64,000 nucleotides of DNA from Kappaphycus alvarezii (GCA_002205965.3 NADL03000590.1:1803001-1867000); one strand, 5' to 3'; shown: positions 1 to 12,040, counted from the stretch's first letter. Made by a program: numbers and translations. The notes: generated by a model not told the origin, from the letters alone.

Positions 1-480
1 CAGCGAGCCAATTTGCTCGGGCGATTTTTTCTTTGTTTATCGTCTCAAAACGATTGAGGAGAGCAGCCTTCAATTCCTTCCATGTTTGAATTTCCTTCCC
101 CTCCGCACTCTTTGAATAGACCATCCACCATTCATGAGCATTTCCCGAGAGATAGCTCAGAGCAATGTTCATAGTAGCTTGCCCATCTGCTTCACCCAGG
201 TAATTCTCCATCTGCACGCACCAGCCTCCGACGGACTCTTTCCCGCCGAAAGATCCCGGTTTATTCTTCTTAGGGGCGTCCTTGTTTTCATTTTGACTAC
301 TAGAGGTACCAGTATTGATCCTTACGAGAGATAGTTCATTCTCGAGGGCTCCTACCTTTTGAGTAGCATTATTGAGCTGATTCTGCTGCGCGGAGATCTT
401 ATTATGGGCTCTGTCAGCTGACGTTGAAGTTCGCTTACAGCTTGAGCGAAAGCCTCTACTGTAGTTCCAGGAGTTTCCAT
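1..480 (-). pseudogene. Ty3/gypsy-type retrotransposon Gag, 5' fragment
   Basis: Read on the minus strand from an ATG at 480 and running off the left edge. The translated region includes AHEWWMVYSK followed by WKELKAALLNRFE, which is the layout of the retrotransposon Gag capsid domain (aromatic pair, then W-x-L-K...F). A short helical region precedes it, then a Lys/Pro/Gly linker. The reading frame changes near position 400-410: the first 25 codons are in one frame and the capsid part in another, so this copy carries a frameshift or lost its true start. No protease or polymerase is visible because the window ends. Gag would form the virus-like particle. The assignment to gypsy rather than another LTR type is by family resemblance. 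Confidence 0.55.
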
Positions 481-520
481 GGCCTTTTCCTATTGGTTGA
501 TAGAGTCACATGAGAGAAGA

Positions 521-606
521 AGTTTAATGCGTTCAGTATCTACTGTGGACTGCGCAGAAGAAGAAGAAGAAGTTTAATGCGTTCAGTATCTACGGTGGAC
601 TGCGCA
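521..606 (-). repeat. Duplicated LINE 3' tail separated by a TTC run
   Basis: A 36-nt piece of the LINE 3' tail occurs at 521-556 and again at 571-606 with one mismatch. On the element strand the two are joined by a short TTC trinucleotide run. The element therefore ends twice in tandem. Confidence 0.8.
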
Positions 607-1343
607 AGTCCTAACTATACGGTTAAGATCTAACCGGATGTACTTCGTCGTCCGTGCGCATCGGTGCTCGCGAAAGGATAGCTTCAGCGATGGAGGACCA
701 CGGGGTGCAACTCAGTCGCTGGTAGATACGGCGGCGGACAACGCCAACTGTCGAGTGACACTTGGACGCGATCCGCGGAACTAACTCCTCGATAAATGCA
801 ATAGTTCCAGGGGAAGGGGCACCTAGGGAATCAAACGCCAGAGGTCGAAACGTGAAGTTTGGCGTGTGAGGCGCAGAAGATGGGCCAGTCGATGGAGCGG
901 GGAGGCTTCGGGCGATGTTGCGTTCAAGGGTTGTAACCTTGTCGCGGGCCACCAGTTCAGCAGCGCCTCCGGCAACCTGGGTCGCCTTGGTGCGAACTGG
1001 GGCCTTGAATGGTGAAACGACGGTGATGTAACAGGCAATGGGGCGCAACGTTGTGCCTTCCGGGGTTGGTGGTGGTTGTACAAGGATATCGGCGGGGCGG
1101 AGCTCAGTGCCCGGGACGAGGAACGGAACCTCTCGCCGAGTATCCAGACCCGCGGCGCGGGTAACGTGCGTCGCAATCGCATTACATAGCGAGTCGTGGC
1201 GGTGACGACGGCCGAAACCAGGGCAGCAGAGGTCGGCGGCGTGATACCCGAGGGTGTCCAAGGGGTGGTCACAGTGGTGGCAGTTGAGGACCATGGAGTC
1301 ATCGTACACTGGCAGTCCGAGGTGACGGCGGAGCATGGTCTGC
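521..1343 (-). mobile_element. 5'-truncated LINE copy (restriction-like endonuclease domain and 3' tail)
   Basis: Minus-strand copy of the element at 39-43.5 kb. An open frame at 623-1336 matches its C-terminal 237 residues closely, including the C-H-H-C zinc motif, LRPADILV and the final HPVRS before the stop. A few residues differ from the 42-45 kb copies, for example the second catalytic region reads ACYITVV instead of ACDITVV, so an acidic residue is lost. Homology stops abruptly at 1343, at the codons for HWQTMLRR, as expected for incomplete target-primed reverse transcription. The 3' tail is present and partly duplicated. This copy is not autonomous because it has no reverse transcriptase. 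Confidence 0.85.
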
Positions 1344-1410
1344 TGCGCACGCGGGGGGTTGTTTTTTCCTTTAAATTAAAATTTTCCAATTTGCTCAGCA
1401 AGAATCGGTC

Positions 1411-1483
1411 TGCACTGTGGCCGAGTTGGCAAGACCAGCAAAACACCAGTGGGAGGTCTCGAGTTCGAATCCCAGTCGATAAC
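1411..1483 (+). other. tRNA-like sequence with A-box and B-box
   Basis: TGGCCGAGTTGG at 1418-1429 matches an RNA polymerase III A-box, and AGTTCGAATCC at 1462-1472 matches a B-box, at normal tRNA spacing (44 nt start to start). The 3' part resembles the T-arm of the real tRNA at 39 kb. However, the acceptor and T stems do not pair well and no convincing anticodon stem can be drawn, so this is a decayed tRNA gene or the head of a tRNA-derived SINE, not a functional tRNA. It lies head-to-head with the truncated LINE, about 65 bp from its 5' end. Confidence 0.35.
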
Positions 1484-1733
1484 CTGGGAAAGTTGATTTT
1501 CTCTGACGTAAGGGTTTGACGTCAGTCACGTCGAGTGTGCTATAGTAGCCCTCCTTCCGATGCTTTACCAAACGGTTGTTTTACTGTCTAGAACCTTGCG
1601 GCGTTACGTGTCCTACTGCAAGAAACTGGGGAAAGCGATTTGAAAGATAGCCACAGCGGGAGGGTGAACACAGCACAAACGAAGTCGGTTGAGAAAGCAT
1701 TTTTGGGTTTTTTTCCTGTTTGACAAGGATAAA

Positions 1734-1739
1734 TTTATT
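1734..1739 (-). promoter_or_regulatory. Polyadenylation signal of the zinc-finger gene
   Basis: AATAAA on the minus strand, about a dozen nucleotides after the stop codon of the zinc-finger gene. Confidence 0.4.
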
Positions 1740-1750
1740 CAAATACAAGC

Positions 1751-2491
1751 TTACTCAGACTTACGAGCAGTCTCGCGGTGACGACGGCCAAGACGGTGGC
1801 GCTCAAGGTCTGCCTTGCTCGGAACTTCTATCTTGCAAATATTGCAGGTGTGCCTTGTCTTGTCAGCGCGGTGCTGATGCTTGCGGGAACGAAGATGTTC
1901 GAGGTACTGCACACGGCCTGTGCAGGTGACTTGACATTGACGGCAGTAGAAGGGAGACGACCGAGGGTTCTTAGTCATTTGAGGCCTCCTGGCAAGCTTT
2001 CGGATACGGTGGTTGGCTGTCCTCTGTATAACGATAGAGGCGGCGCCAGGAAGAACAGGTAGGCCCTTCTTGGAAATCGTAGGCCTAGTGGTCGGTTTGG
2101 CCTTCCTTGACTTGACGGGCCTTGAGCGGAGGATCTCGGGAAGCGCCGGTATCGGTGGAAGGGACGACGGAAGTGCGAAAGTGGGAGGCGGCGGGGTTCT
2201 CGGTTCCTCGATTTCAATCCCCACCGGTGTCCTCGGTTCTTTACCGTAGCAAAACTTACTTCTCGACAATTTTCCTCGAAAAAGCCCTGTAAGTCCTTCT
2301 CGGTGTACTCGTCAGGCGACGAGGGGCGGTCCCTGGAAGTCTTGTTTTTCGGCACTGGGCGTTTGGAAGGATCAGAGTAAAAAATAATGTTAGTCTCCGC
2401 TTGCAATCGGGCAGAAAGGCAAATCTGATAGAGATTTTAACTTACTGTCGGATTGGAAGAACTCGTAGTACTGACAAACTTTTTGGCGATG
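1751..2491 (-). CDS. C2H2 (U1/matrin-like) double zinc-finger protein, three exons visible
   Basis: The C-terminal exon (2206-1751) encodes two zinc fingers with C-x2-C-x12-H-x5-H spacing, FYCRQCQ...HLRSRKH and HTCNICK...HRLGRRH. The long Cys-His spacing is typical of U1-C/JAZ/matrin fingers, which bind double-stranded RNA or protein. They follow a Pro-rich, Lys/Arg-rich linker. The upstream open frame (2399-2260) lies in another phase. It joins cleanly if a 53-nt intron 2259-2207 (GTAAGT...GAG, phase 0) is removed. A further 46-nt intron 2445-2400 (GTAAGT...CAAG, phase 1) joins an exon 2491-2446 that begins just after a TAG acceptor. The start codon lies further upstream and was not found. 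It looks like a functional nucleic-acid-binding protein, but the exact role is unknown. The intron model is inference from frame continuity and splice consensus. Confidence 0.6.
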
Positions 2492-2499
2492 CTACCAGA

Positions 2500-5400
2500 T
2501 GTGGGGGTTTGGGCGCACAAGAGGTAATCGATGGTTGAACTGATGGTTGATGCTTCCGGTAAACAGGCCGGAGCTTCAGACCGGGGTTTATACAGAAAAA
2601 GTACTCAACGACAACAATGGTAAATTGTAGGCAGACGATGCTAAATTCAAAGGTGTTCTAGAGGAACGGCCCTAAAGGCACGAAACTAAAAGGGTTTGAA
2701 GATTCATGTAGAAACTATCGGGGAGGTTGACAGCAGTAAACATCATGGCAAAGTTCCATTGGTCCAATTGGCAAGAAGACATAAAGTAATTGCGGATTGG
2801 TGAGGTGGGAGAAGTTTCGAGAACCACGCGAGATCGCAACAATGGCGTCATGTGATGGCTCGGCACGGGGTGGTATGGGTCTTGTGTTTTACACCGGTGT
2901 CTAGGTACAGTGCACAAGTTGCACTGATGTCTTGGTACAGTGTAAATCTCGGTAACGGTTACTGGCGGGATACTGTCAGTGTACTTTAGGGGATTTTGAG
3001 GGCACAATCGTTACATTTCCCCTGTTACTTGGCGAGAGAGTTTGAAGAAACGGCCTTGCAGACAACTGAATTGACTTAAAGTATACCAGAAAGCAAGCAG
3101 AGAGTTCAGCAAAGCAATCCTTGTTACACAAAATATGCTGTCACAAAATACAATATACAGACCAACTAAGAACTGCTACTCTAAAATTACAGTGTCCATA
3201 AAAAAATTTATGTAACGACAGCATACTGATCGCTCTGTTCCTTTAATTTGGCTTTAAATGTTAACAGGAGACTGTTTAAGAAGAAAGAACTTCGTGAAAG
3301 GCAATACTATTCCAAGTGCCGGTAACCAATTTTCTCGCAGTACTGGAAGAAGTTGCACCACGAAGAAAAGCGCTCAAGAGCGTGCATATCACCTGCAAAG
3401 TTGGAGGCGCTCAATTAAAAGGCTGAAGCTGCTTTAGAGTCATAAATAAAAGTAAAGTAAGGCATTTCATTATCCCACTGCAGCGGGATTATCAGTGCTC
3501 ATGCCATCAACGGGTGATCAATTGGATGCACGTACGTGAAAATTTGAGTGACGTTCTTGGAGAGGCTCCTGAACTTCACGCAGTACTGCATGAATCACAA
3601 AAAATAAAATTTTCATCAGCCCGTGCATCTGTAGACAGTGCTTGCAAATATTCAGATCCGCTCAGTTCCTCCGGCTCATCTCCAAGCCCTTGCTCGCTGT
3701 CAGGTAGCGCGTTGAAGCGCATCTGGCGGCGCACTGGCTCATCTCTTCCCCGTTTGGTCGGGTGATCTGAGGGTGATTGAATTAAGAAAGGGGGCGAACG
3801 GGGTAAATGCAATGGTTCATGAGGTGCATATGCGGGCTCCGCTGAGTGCGAGGTGTCAACGGGGTTGATTAAACTTCAATGAGGTTGATGTCTCCAATCA
3901 AGGTCGGATCAGGACGGGTACTTGAATATGTGCCATCATTGTTAGCTGTGTTCACAGTCTACGGCTCAATTATGCAAAGCACAGGGGTATTAGACGAAAC
4001 CATAACTGGGCCTCTCAGATTTCGGAAAGCGAGCGTGCTCAGTGGGGGCGATTCAATAGTAAGAAGGGAGGAGGGAAGTGACGACGAAGGTCAAGAAGGA
4101 ATGAGAACCAGAGCTTGATACACCCTCACTGCATAATGAGTGGCGGCCGTGCGTGAAGCACGCTTACTGGATGCAATGCGCGAGGTCGGGAGTGAAATAA
4201 CAAAGGCACTTCGTGAATGATCACGAGGCGCTGCGTGAAGTTCACACACGGTCGCGTGGTGCACGCAAATACACAATTTCCCCAATGTGATCAAAACGTA
4301 TCACGCAGAGTGCATGGGGCTATCTAACTGCTCCATAATAATCAAAAACCATGTAATGTTTTCATGTTAGGTGCTAACGCTACCAGTCTGCGTTTTCTAT
4401 TCGTTGAATTTCCGCGAAACCCCGGATTTTCTGGTTTTCGAGGAATTTAGGAAGTTGATTCGCTATTCAGTAGTGAAAATAACTCTTTTCTAATTTTTCG
4501 TTGTTTAGAGGCACGTTTTAGCCGGTAAATGCTAACAATAAATATTTTTAAAATCATTTTCGAACTTTATCCGGTGGATAATAAGAACCAGGCTAAGCGC
4601 CCTGTGCCATGGAGCCAGCATGGCCTCAGCAGATCCGGAACAGGACTTGAATCCAGATTAGCGATCTGTAAGCTGAAGTATTCCGTAGATTACCCTACTA
4701 TCCCTACTGCAAGACCTGGAAACAAACCAGCCACCCAGATTTAGCAAAGTACGCAATGCGCTGGGACTAATCGAGACCCGCTAACTGATGAGGAATCCAA
4801 AAAAAGCTCTGCACATTACATAAAGAAATTGCTAAATCAGATCAATCGAAGCCCAGCGGCTAGAAGGTGACTGCTGTCTCTATAGTTTCAGGTTCAAGAT
4901 CTACCGACATCGTTTCAAATCCTACTCAAATTAAAATATCAGATCTACCTGATATATTCTAATTTAATGATCAGCAGTTGACTTTACAGTCTCCTCTGCC
5001 CTTACGAATGATGAAAGTACAAAATGGTGGCCTATAACCCTTTGCCTTAAAGAGGATCGCCGTCTAAATGACTAGTTGGCCGCTATATTTTATGAAGCGT
5101 CACGTATATCCGGCCAAAACATTTTCTTGGCCACATGAGGAGTAAAACATACCTCAACCGTGTACAGGCCAGAAAATACACTCTTTTTGTACAGAATTTA
5201 AAGGCAACTTTTACAGTTACTTGCAAATACAGCGCCATCTAGCTGGCAAAAATCATATCAAGCTTGTCAGTGGTAAGATGGAGATGATTTAGTTTCAGAT
5301 CCGGATCTCTCCCCTTGTCCTGAGTAAATTGAAATATTGTTTATTAAACAATATGTGATTCTAGCTTGAAATTTTAGAAAATCAAAAAAAACCAAGAAAA

Positions 5401-5575
5401 AGAAAATAATGCAAAAAGGAGAAATGTTTGCAATGAGATAGAGAAAAGAACGAAAAGTACACTTCATAATAAAAAGGGAAGATGAATTGCTAAAAGACGC
5501 AAGAGCAGGCCGTACTTCTCAAACCATCAAATAAAAGTTAATTTAAGGGGTTATTAGGTATGATTTTTCGTTATG
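2500..5575. other. No recognised gene
   Basis: AT-rich sequence with only short unconvincing open frames on both strands. The 5' exon of the zinc-finger gene should lie in the first few hundred bases. I see no domain, tRNA or clear repeat apart from a small inverted repeat near 4935-4975. Confidence 0.4.
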
Positions 5576-5579
5576 GTAT

Positions 5580-6941
5580 AGCAAAAAGAGCCAAATTACA
5601 AGATTCTATTGTGGACTGCGTCAAAGTTTATGCTGAGGATTGTTGCCTATCCAGCGACGATTATCGAGCCCGTATGATCTAAGATTTACCCATCTCCATG
5701 ATCTTCTCAGAGCAGATTCTCAGCAATTCTTCGATTACTCGCAAATTGATCGTATTTATCGCGGAACTCAACGTTAAAACGGTTCGCTATGAATCCGAAG
5801 TTATTCAAAGACATTTAAGTCAACTATTCTACGTAATGGTGAAGGTAGCGAGTCGTTGGCCCATATTGATGGTTACTCAATTCAATTACATCTCCAACCG
5901 GATTACCCATTAGATTAGCTTCAAACCCCATAAGGTATACTCCAGTGTCCAATCAATCCTCGGCACCATTGTAAGACAAGGTATCAAAATATATGTTAAT
6001 GCTCTTCAGGGAGAAACATTAGGGATTTTCTGGTAGCCTATTTGAATGTTGGAACGAGGTTATAGCAAAATAGATGTATGATTGTCCAAGCTTGGACTCC
6101 ATGTTAAACGACGAACAAAAGATCAAGTATCTCCACCACCTCCTTACAATAAATGAGAAGAGTTTTTACACAATTATGAGACTTATTCCACAGCGCAGAA
6201 GGTAGTGAAAAGAGAATGTAACTCCGTCTCAAGGCAGAGTAGAATTGCTGCGTAACCTATAAATATTCGTGTTATCCAGTAGATTTCCCCCACCTGTACC
6301 GCGAATAACGCAATCGAGAAAGTAAAAGAGTAAGTATCTAAAGTTACTCCCAAAGCACCAACTAGTTGCCGTCAGACAGCCAGAAAATTGAATATATCCA
6401 GTCCGCCGTTATTGAATTCTCCTAGAATTGTCTGCCATGCAGCGAAGCAAAATCTGGTGAATTGTATTACCAGTCATTTTACAGTCAACGCATTTCTGCA
6501 GCCAAATTCGAACAAGAAGAGAAAGTTTTACGTATGAGAGATCAACATAAACTGCCTATGACGTCGATATTACGACGGAGACCCCACTCTCCGTAGTCGC
6601 ATTGATGATGCATTGTAAGCGGGACTGCAAAAATACTCTTGCGACAAGCGTCCTAGCAAACTTTATCTTCAAAGGGATAATAGTGTGTTCACTAGCAGAT
6701 CTGCTCCAAGAATGCCCTCCAGTGTTGACTGGAAATACGCAAATGCATTAGCATTGTCGCGAAGTACACGTATTGGTGTGTATACGTCGCATTTTGTTGG
6801 TGTGTATACATTGCGTGGTCTTTGACTTCGCCCCAGGGGGCATGAAATCTATCCTGCAAGGGATGGCTGAGGGCTTGACAAAAGCAGAATATTATCTCAC
6901 TTCTTTCTTGAGTCCTGAGAAAATCCAGGCAGGACAGTAAC
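5580..6941 (+). pseudogene. Very decayed Ty1/copia polymerase remnant
   Basis: The clearest trace is near 6860-6900, where the plus strand reads MAEGLTKAE followed by a short tail. This resembles the N-x-ADGLTK signature that ends copia RNase H (compare NIADGLTK at 22.5 kb). Upstream open pieces, for example 5698-5913, are full of stops and not diagnostic. If this is a copia copy it is old and inactive. Confidence 0.25.
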
Positions 6942-6989
6942 CTTTCAACTTCGGTCGGACCGCGGACAGCGAAGCTGGGCGGGCTGGAC

Positions 6990-8420
6990 TCACGAGCTAC
7001 TCACGAAACTCGATTTACCATTTATAATTATGACTCCCAGACCACACACAGCCCAAGCACACAGAGCACATAGCAAGTAGTGAAAGAAACAAGTCAAAAG
7101 CAAAGAACAGGGAAAAGAATTGGCAGGAATAAAAACGACAGCGACGAAAACAGGCGCGATAGAAAATATCAGTAAACAGAAGGCAGTGATAGAAAGGTGC
7201 GCGAGAAAATAGCAGCGGAGGCGACAGCAAACAAGCGCTAAAGAAAATAGCAGCGGATGCGACATGAAGCAGACGAAAACTGTGGTATCAAACCAAGAAG
7301 GTTCGTCGGTACCACAAGCAAAAGAATACCTAGAAGTCGTCCTGGGTAAAGAGATATTTTAAAGGGCTAAGCGACTGGCGCGTGCACGGGCCTTCGCATG
7401 TAGACTTCTTCTCGGCATCGCAAAAACTTGGCGTTTTCTTGATTGTGTGAAGATTCTTTCGTCTCCCGCACAATCAGTGCCTCAAAAGACTTGCGGTTCG
7501 GCTCGAAAAAGGTGCGCGTGTCCACACAAAAGGGGCGTACCACGCAATAGATAAGAATAATACAGTTTTTTTCATGAGGCCTCTGTCGGTGAAAAGGAAT
7601 ATAACTTTCGTTAGCGCCAGTTTATCTGCGTTGTGGTGGAGGAAGATGGAAGGTCAAGTCAACGTTCGTGATTGTTAATTACTGCGGTGTGTCGCCGTCG
7701 GTGAGCGCAAATCGTAGCACAACCACCGCGATTGACTGTATCTTACCCAATACTTCTATCGCAGACCGCGCACTAGACGACAGTGTCGTCTGCTCTGACG
7801 TTGTCGCGCTCGAGGGCGATTATTTAAGGTCAGCCGTCGGTTAGATGAACCGTATTATCCGTATTGTGGTCTCATGCATTGTTCTAAACAATTTCCCTAC
7901 TTTCACCTTCTTTTAAAGCATTCTGCCGATCATTCAAGTGCTGATCGAGAAGATATTTCTTTTCTTCTTCGGGATATTATTAGCATGACTTCGGAAAGGG
8001 AAAAATATCGCGGACAAGGTCGGTTCTATAAAGAAAGATGAGTAATCCACGCACAGGTAGCGCTTTCAGCTTCTTATTACCCAATACAGTAGCTACAGGT
8101 GAAAGCACGCCAACTTTCTTCTGATTTCCGGCGTTGCGGTCGGCATTTGTAGGCTTGATCGGCTCAATATCGATCAGTTTACCGCTTCAAAGTGCTTGCG
8201 GTAGTGCTGCATAAAAACCTTGAGGTCGTCATGAAGATGCTCGTATACGAACAGCTGATAGGATTAGAGATTCTTTTGTAACGCTCCCGGCAGTACGACT
8301 GACCTTAGCTGCCGAAATAAAACCCTAAGGTTTTTTTCAATAACCTACCTGAAGATTTACTTCCAAAACATGGCGTGAACCGCCACGAAGAGGTTCAGAT
8401 TGTGATTGGCAGTATTTTCA
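6990..8420. other. No recognised gene
   Basis: Short hydrophobic open frames on the minus strand at 6990-7265 are compositional and carry no domain. TGGTATCAAACC near 7282 loosely resembles an initiator-tRNA primer-binding site of a copia LTR element, but no flanking LTR was found. Confidence 0.3.
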
Positions 8421-8426
8421 TCGCTT

Positions 8427-8929
8427 TCATTGGTGCAAAAGCTCTGTTTTGACGACAAAGTATAGCTTATTGGCTGTCATTTTCGTATTAACTGCAGATA
8501 AATGCGACTTAATGCACGCACGCAAATCTGCATCTTTCAGGTCTTCATGTGTTAAGGAACTGCGGATGAAACCTAGCTCAAGAAGCGACTCAAGGTACTC
8601 TTCATCGACGCAGTAATTGAGAGCAACTGGCTCGAACATTGCTGTCTAGAACGCACTGTGGCCATCTGGCTCGTGAGTGCTGCCATTTTAGGTACGTTCA
8701 TGTCGTACTTTTTCAGGAAAAAGCTGATCATCTTGGCCATCTGTTGATTGAGGTGTGGGTGTGCGATTGTCGTCGTGGTGATCGCATTTCGCGCAGCCTG
8801 ATTAAGGGAAACTCTCCGCAAGTTGCAGGCTTTATGTTGATCGGGTGCAGCCTCCCAAAATTCCATGCTTTGTTCATTGAGGGCTGAAATCAGGATGATC
8901 AGAGCACCACTTCCCGATCTAGTGATCAC
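8427..8929 (-). pseudogene. Unknown protein remnant with one frame change
   Basis: Two overlapping minus-strand frames (8929-8573 and 8639-8427) appear to form one coding stretch with a frame change near 8636. The second part reads as a plausible helical protein with EEYLESLLELGFIRSSL. I do not recognise the family. Transposon Gag or accessory protein is possible because the surroundings are transposon-rich. A short intron cannot be excluded. Confidence 0.25.
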
Positions 8930-9108
8930 TGTGAATAGTCGTACGATTTTCCTTTTGAATAGTGATAGATGACGGAGGAGTCACAAGTGGCTGTCGTCCT
9001 CGGCGCTATTTCTTACTGGGTTATTTTTGATTTGCTGCGGTCCGAAATCATTGGCCTAGTAGACATAAATTGGGTTAAGTTTGTAGTTATTGTGCGCAGT
9101 TTTGGTGA

Positions 9109-9371
9109 AATGATTGGAAAATGATGGGTGAATATGATAAAGGGGCTTCGACGTGGCTGTGATCCACAACTGGAAGCAAGCCACGCTGTCACGTCTGCAT
9201 CTCGGTTGCATTTGCATCCGCCGGGCTGTAAGCCACTCGAGATATGGCCACGTTGGCAGCTTACCGTGGCTTAAGGACTTGATGTGCAATCAGAACCCGT
9301 CGAACAGTTCTATATAACCGACAACTTGGAAACCTTTGACAAAACTTCTGGTCCCTCAAGTCGTCGCTTGT
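9109..9371 (+). repeat. Left direct repeat of the DIRS-like element
   Basis: Nearly identical to 12099-12361, with only a few mismatches over about 262 bp. Such high identity against decayed coding sequence points to recent insertion, recent homogenisation, or strong selection only on the ends. Elements of this class use split or direct repeats for circularisation by the recombinase. Confidence 0.85.
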
Positions 9372-9444
9372 TCTCAACCTTCGAACCAGCTCCGGGCGAA
9401 TCCTCGTTTAGGTCGACATTCACAAACACGTCAACAACACCATG

Positions 9445-9585
9445 ACTAATGACTCCTCCTTGTCCCCCCTCTGCACAGTGCTCTAAGTCTCGTATCGTCA
9501 CTCTCGAGAACAAAGTTGCCGGTATTGAAGGCCAGCTCTCCGAAATCGTCGAACCCGAAGATAAGGAATTGATTTCTATTCAAGG
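9445..9585 (+). pseudogene. Gag-like N-terminus of the DIRS-like element
   Basis: A plus-strand frame just inside the left repeat encodes a short coiled-coil-like segment containing KSRIVTLENKVAGIEGQLSE. Position and coiled-coil character suit the start of Gag. The rest of Gag is absent because the reverse transcriptase core begins abruptly about 20 bases later. Confidence 0.35.
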
Positions 9586-9604
9586 TAGACAATCGATACT
9601 TCCG

Positions 9605-11100
9605 ATATATTTCCCTCCCTTTCGGCTGGAAGCCTTCACCCGCCTACTCCGTCAAGTTTATGCGCCCTATGGTTCGTTACGTGCGCCAACATCTCCGACT
9701 ACGCATCCACCCTTACATGGACGACTTACTCATCGCTGTCAGGAGTCGTGCCCGACTACGAAAGGCCAAGCAACAAATCGACCGGTTGCTACAGGCATGT
9801 GGGCTGTTGCGGAAAGAAGACAAGGAATATTGGACTGGAACTCGCAGTATCGAGCACTTAGGATTCGTTATCGATACCTTTCGACCTGTTTTTGGAATTA
9901 CGGCTCGACGGATGGACAAACTGCGCCGTATTGCCCGGCAACTGTTGCCAAGGCCGCCGAAACAAACGTCTAGTCGACGCCCAGCTACTACGACACTTCA
10001 ACGGGGTAGCGATTTCATGCTCGCTCGCTATGCCGCTCACCCGATTCTACACCCGTTCACTGTACGACTTCATACAAAACCGACCAACGAAGTCAGGGAA
10101 ACGGGCTCGACTGCTCCACGCTGGAATGAGGGACTTCAAGTTCTGACAGGATCTCTCCAAACAACCACCCGAACGGCTAATGTCCACTCCATCCCCTACC
10201 ATAGCTCTCCACTCCGACGCGTCCACGTCGATCGGTCAGGGGGGTACACCAGGGTCGGATCTTCGACCAGGGGCTCAAGGGACTTGGGAAGATCGGGGAC
10301 TATGGGACCTGGCACTGCGTGTGAAACCGATCACGTTCCTGGAATTACGCGCGTTTCCGGACAAAATTCGGTCCTTCGCAACGATGTTACGCTCAGGGAC
10401 ACACCTCAGAATCTGGGAGGACAACCAAGCGGTCGTGTCAATCTTGAATGCCATGACCACCAAGTCCAGACCTCTAATGCAAGAGCTCCGAGTGCTACAC
10501 CGCTTGCTGGACAGACTTGGAATCTCAATCGAGTCTCATTATCTCCCCTCCGCCGTGAATAAATTCGCGGACAGGCTATCCCGGCTCCAAACGCTCAACG
10601 ATTGGAGAATCAACACGAAGGCAATCCAACCCATTCTCGAATCGTTTCCACCATCCATCGATCGTTTCGCCGACAGCACCAACAAGGTATGCAGCCGATT
10701 CAACAGCAAATTCGCATCTCCTGGCTCCCTCGGGATCAACGCACTCAGTTAGGATTGGGGTACAGAAATCAATTTCTGGAATCCGCCGCCCAAGCTACTG
10801 CCACTCGTCGTCAAGAAAATCTGTCACGAACAAGCCAAGGGAATCCTCGTCATATCTTACTGGCCCGCGCACCAATGGTTTACTTGCTTGCTCCATTTGG
10901 TACAACCGCGGGTTTTCGACGCAGGCGACCTTTACCTACCTCCAGTTTGGGCCCCGCCGCAAATGCCGTCGCCACCGTGGAAACTCGCCGTGTGGAAAAT
11001 TTAGGTGAAGAAGCGGCCTCGCTACCGTTGCCTGTCACGTTACAACAATCGGTGCTAACTGCAGCAGGCATAGGTCATACTTCAGGGGGAACTACGATTG
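9605..11100 (+). pseudogene. Reverse transcriptase (C-terminal half) plus RNase H of the DIRS-like element
   Basis: Starting at PFGW...SP (RT block B, about 9628), the frame continues through a VRYVRQ segment to the catalytic YMDDLLI (9715-9735), then to a thumb-like region with HLGFVID. RNase H follows in another frame (10180-10752), with HSDAS, the conserved Glu in FLELRAF, the catalytic Asp in WEDNQAVV, and N-KFADRLSR. After it come IDRFAD and, in a third frame, the NPPPKLL and YWPAHQWF segments that DIRS polymerases share. The N-terminal RT blocks with the first catalytic Asp are missing, so the protein cannot be active. Confidence 0.75.
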
Positions 11101-11139
11101 ACAGTTGATGCACAAGGATAGAGCTCCGAACACCTGGCG

Positions 11140-12040
11140 TTCGAACGAAATATTGTGGAAGAAATGGATGCAATTCTGCTTGGAAGACAAATTTGATCCA
11201 CTCGGGGGGTCAGAAAGTTCTTTACTTCGATACCTTGGCTGGCTGTTCAATCAAGATAAGGTCAGTGCTTAGTCAGTCCGTAACTAAATTTCCAACTTCG
11301 TTACCGCCCACTCACGCATCGGGCGTACTTTGACCTATACCCTTTAATCAAACTCGCTATCTCCGCATATCAACAAGCAGACCGGGAACGTAAATTGATC
11401 AGTGATCCGACATTGGACTCCGAACGTCGCGCACTACCCAGCTCCGTGGCTCGTCAAGTGTTTACAGCGTCACTTGCCACAACCGATAAGATATTTCTCC
11501 GAAAGGCAACTGCTGTACTGGTCAGCTATGTATGTGTTCTTCGAACGTGGTGAAGCTGGTGTGTCGTTACTCCTCAGCAATATTTCGGTATCTCAAAATT
11601 CCGTCGATATAGCTATCGCGTTCCGGAAAAATCAGCAACAAGTGGCTCACACCCTTTCCTATCGTCGAAATCCAAATTTCGAGACCAGTTTGTTTGACCT
11701 CGTTGCGCGATATGACGCTATTCGCAGAAGAAACCGCACAACCAGCAATTATTACTGGGCCATCCTGGGGACCAAACTGTCTACTAGTGCCAGAACAATT
11801 ACAGTTTGGCTTCGCTCATTCTTAGAAGAACTCAACGTGGCTCCTCCACCTCAAGTGTCATGGTCCTCGCACTCGCTGCGCATAGGGGCAGCCTCGGAAT
11901 GTGCTGCCATTGGTGTTCAAGAGTACAGGATTTTGATTTGGGGTGACTGGACTGCCAGCCGCACGTTCCGAGAATCTTATTTGGATGGTCGTGTTTTACA
12001 ACCGGAGGATTCGCTCTTTTTCTTCGGTCACTTGTTATAA
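11140..12040 (+). pseudogene. Tyrosine recombinase of the DIRS-like element
   Basis: The C-terminal 212 residues (11402-12040) form one open frame ending in SSHSLRIGAASECAAIGV, then WGDWTAS and ESYLDG. The His-x-x-Arg pair of HSLR and the Tyr of SYLDG match the catalytic H-x-x-R...Y of phage-integrase-type recombinases. The N-terminal part (11140-11400) is in other frames with stops. In an active element it would integrate circular cDNA without target-site duplication. Confidence 0.7.

Noticed and set aside
2672-3007. Minus-strand frame with two TVPRHxC repeats
   Set aside because: Caused by a short local DNA repeat around 2890-2945; otherwise not protein-like.
4618-4660. Possible tRNA from ACTTGAATCC near 4650
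   Set aside because: No matching A-box at the right distance and no cloverleaf can be formed.
6990-7265. Hydrophobic minus-strand frame resembling a membrane protein
   Set aside because: The hydrophobicity comes from T-rich codons, an equally hydrophobic overlapping frame exists (7015-7230), and there is no conserved motif.
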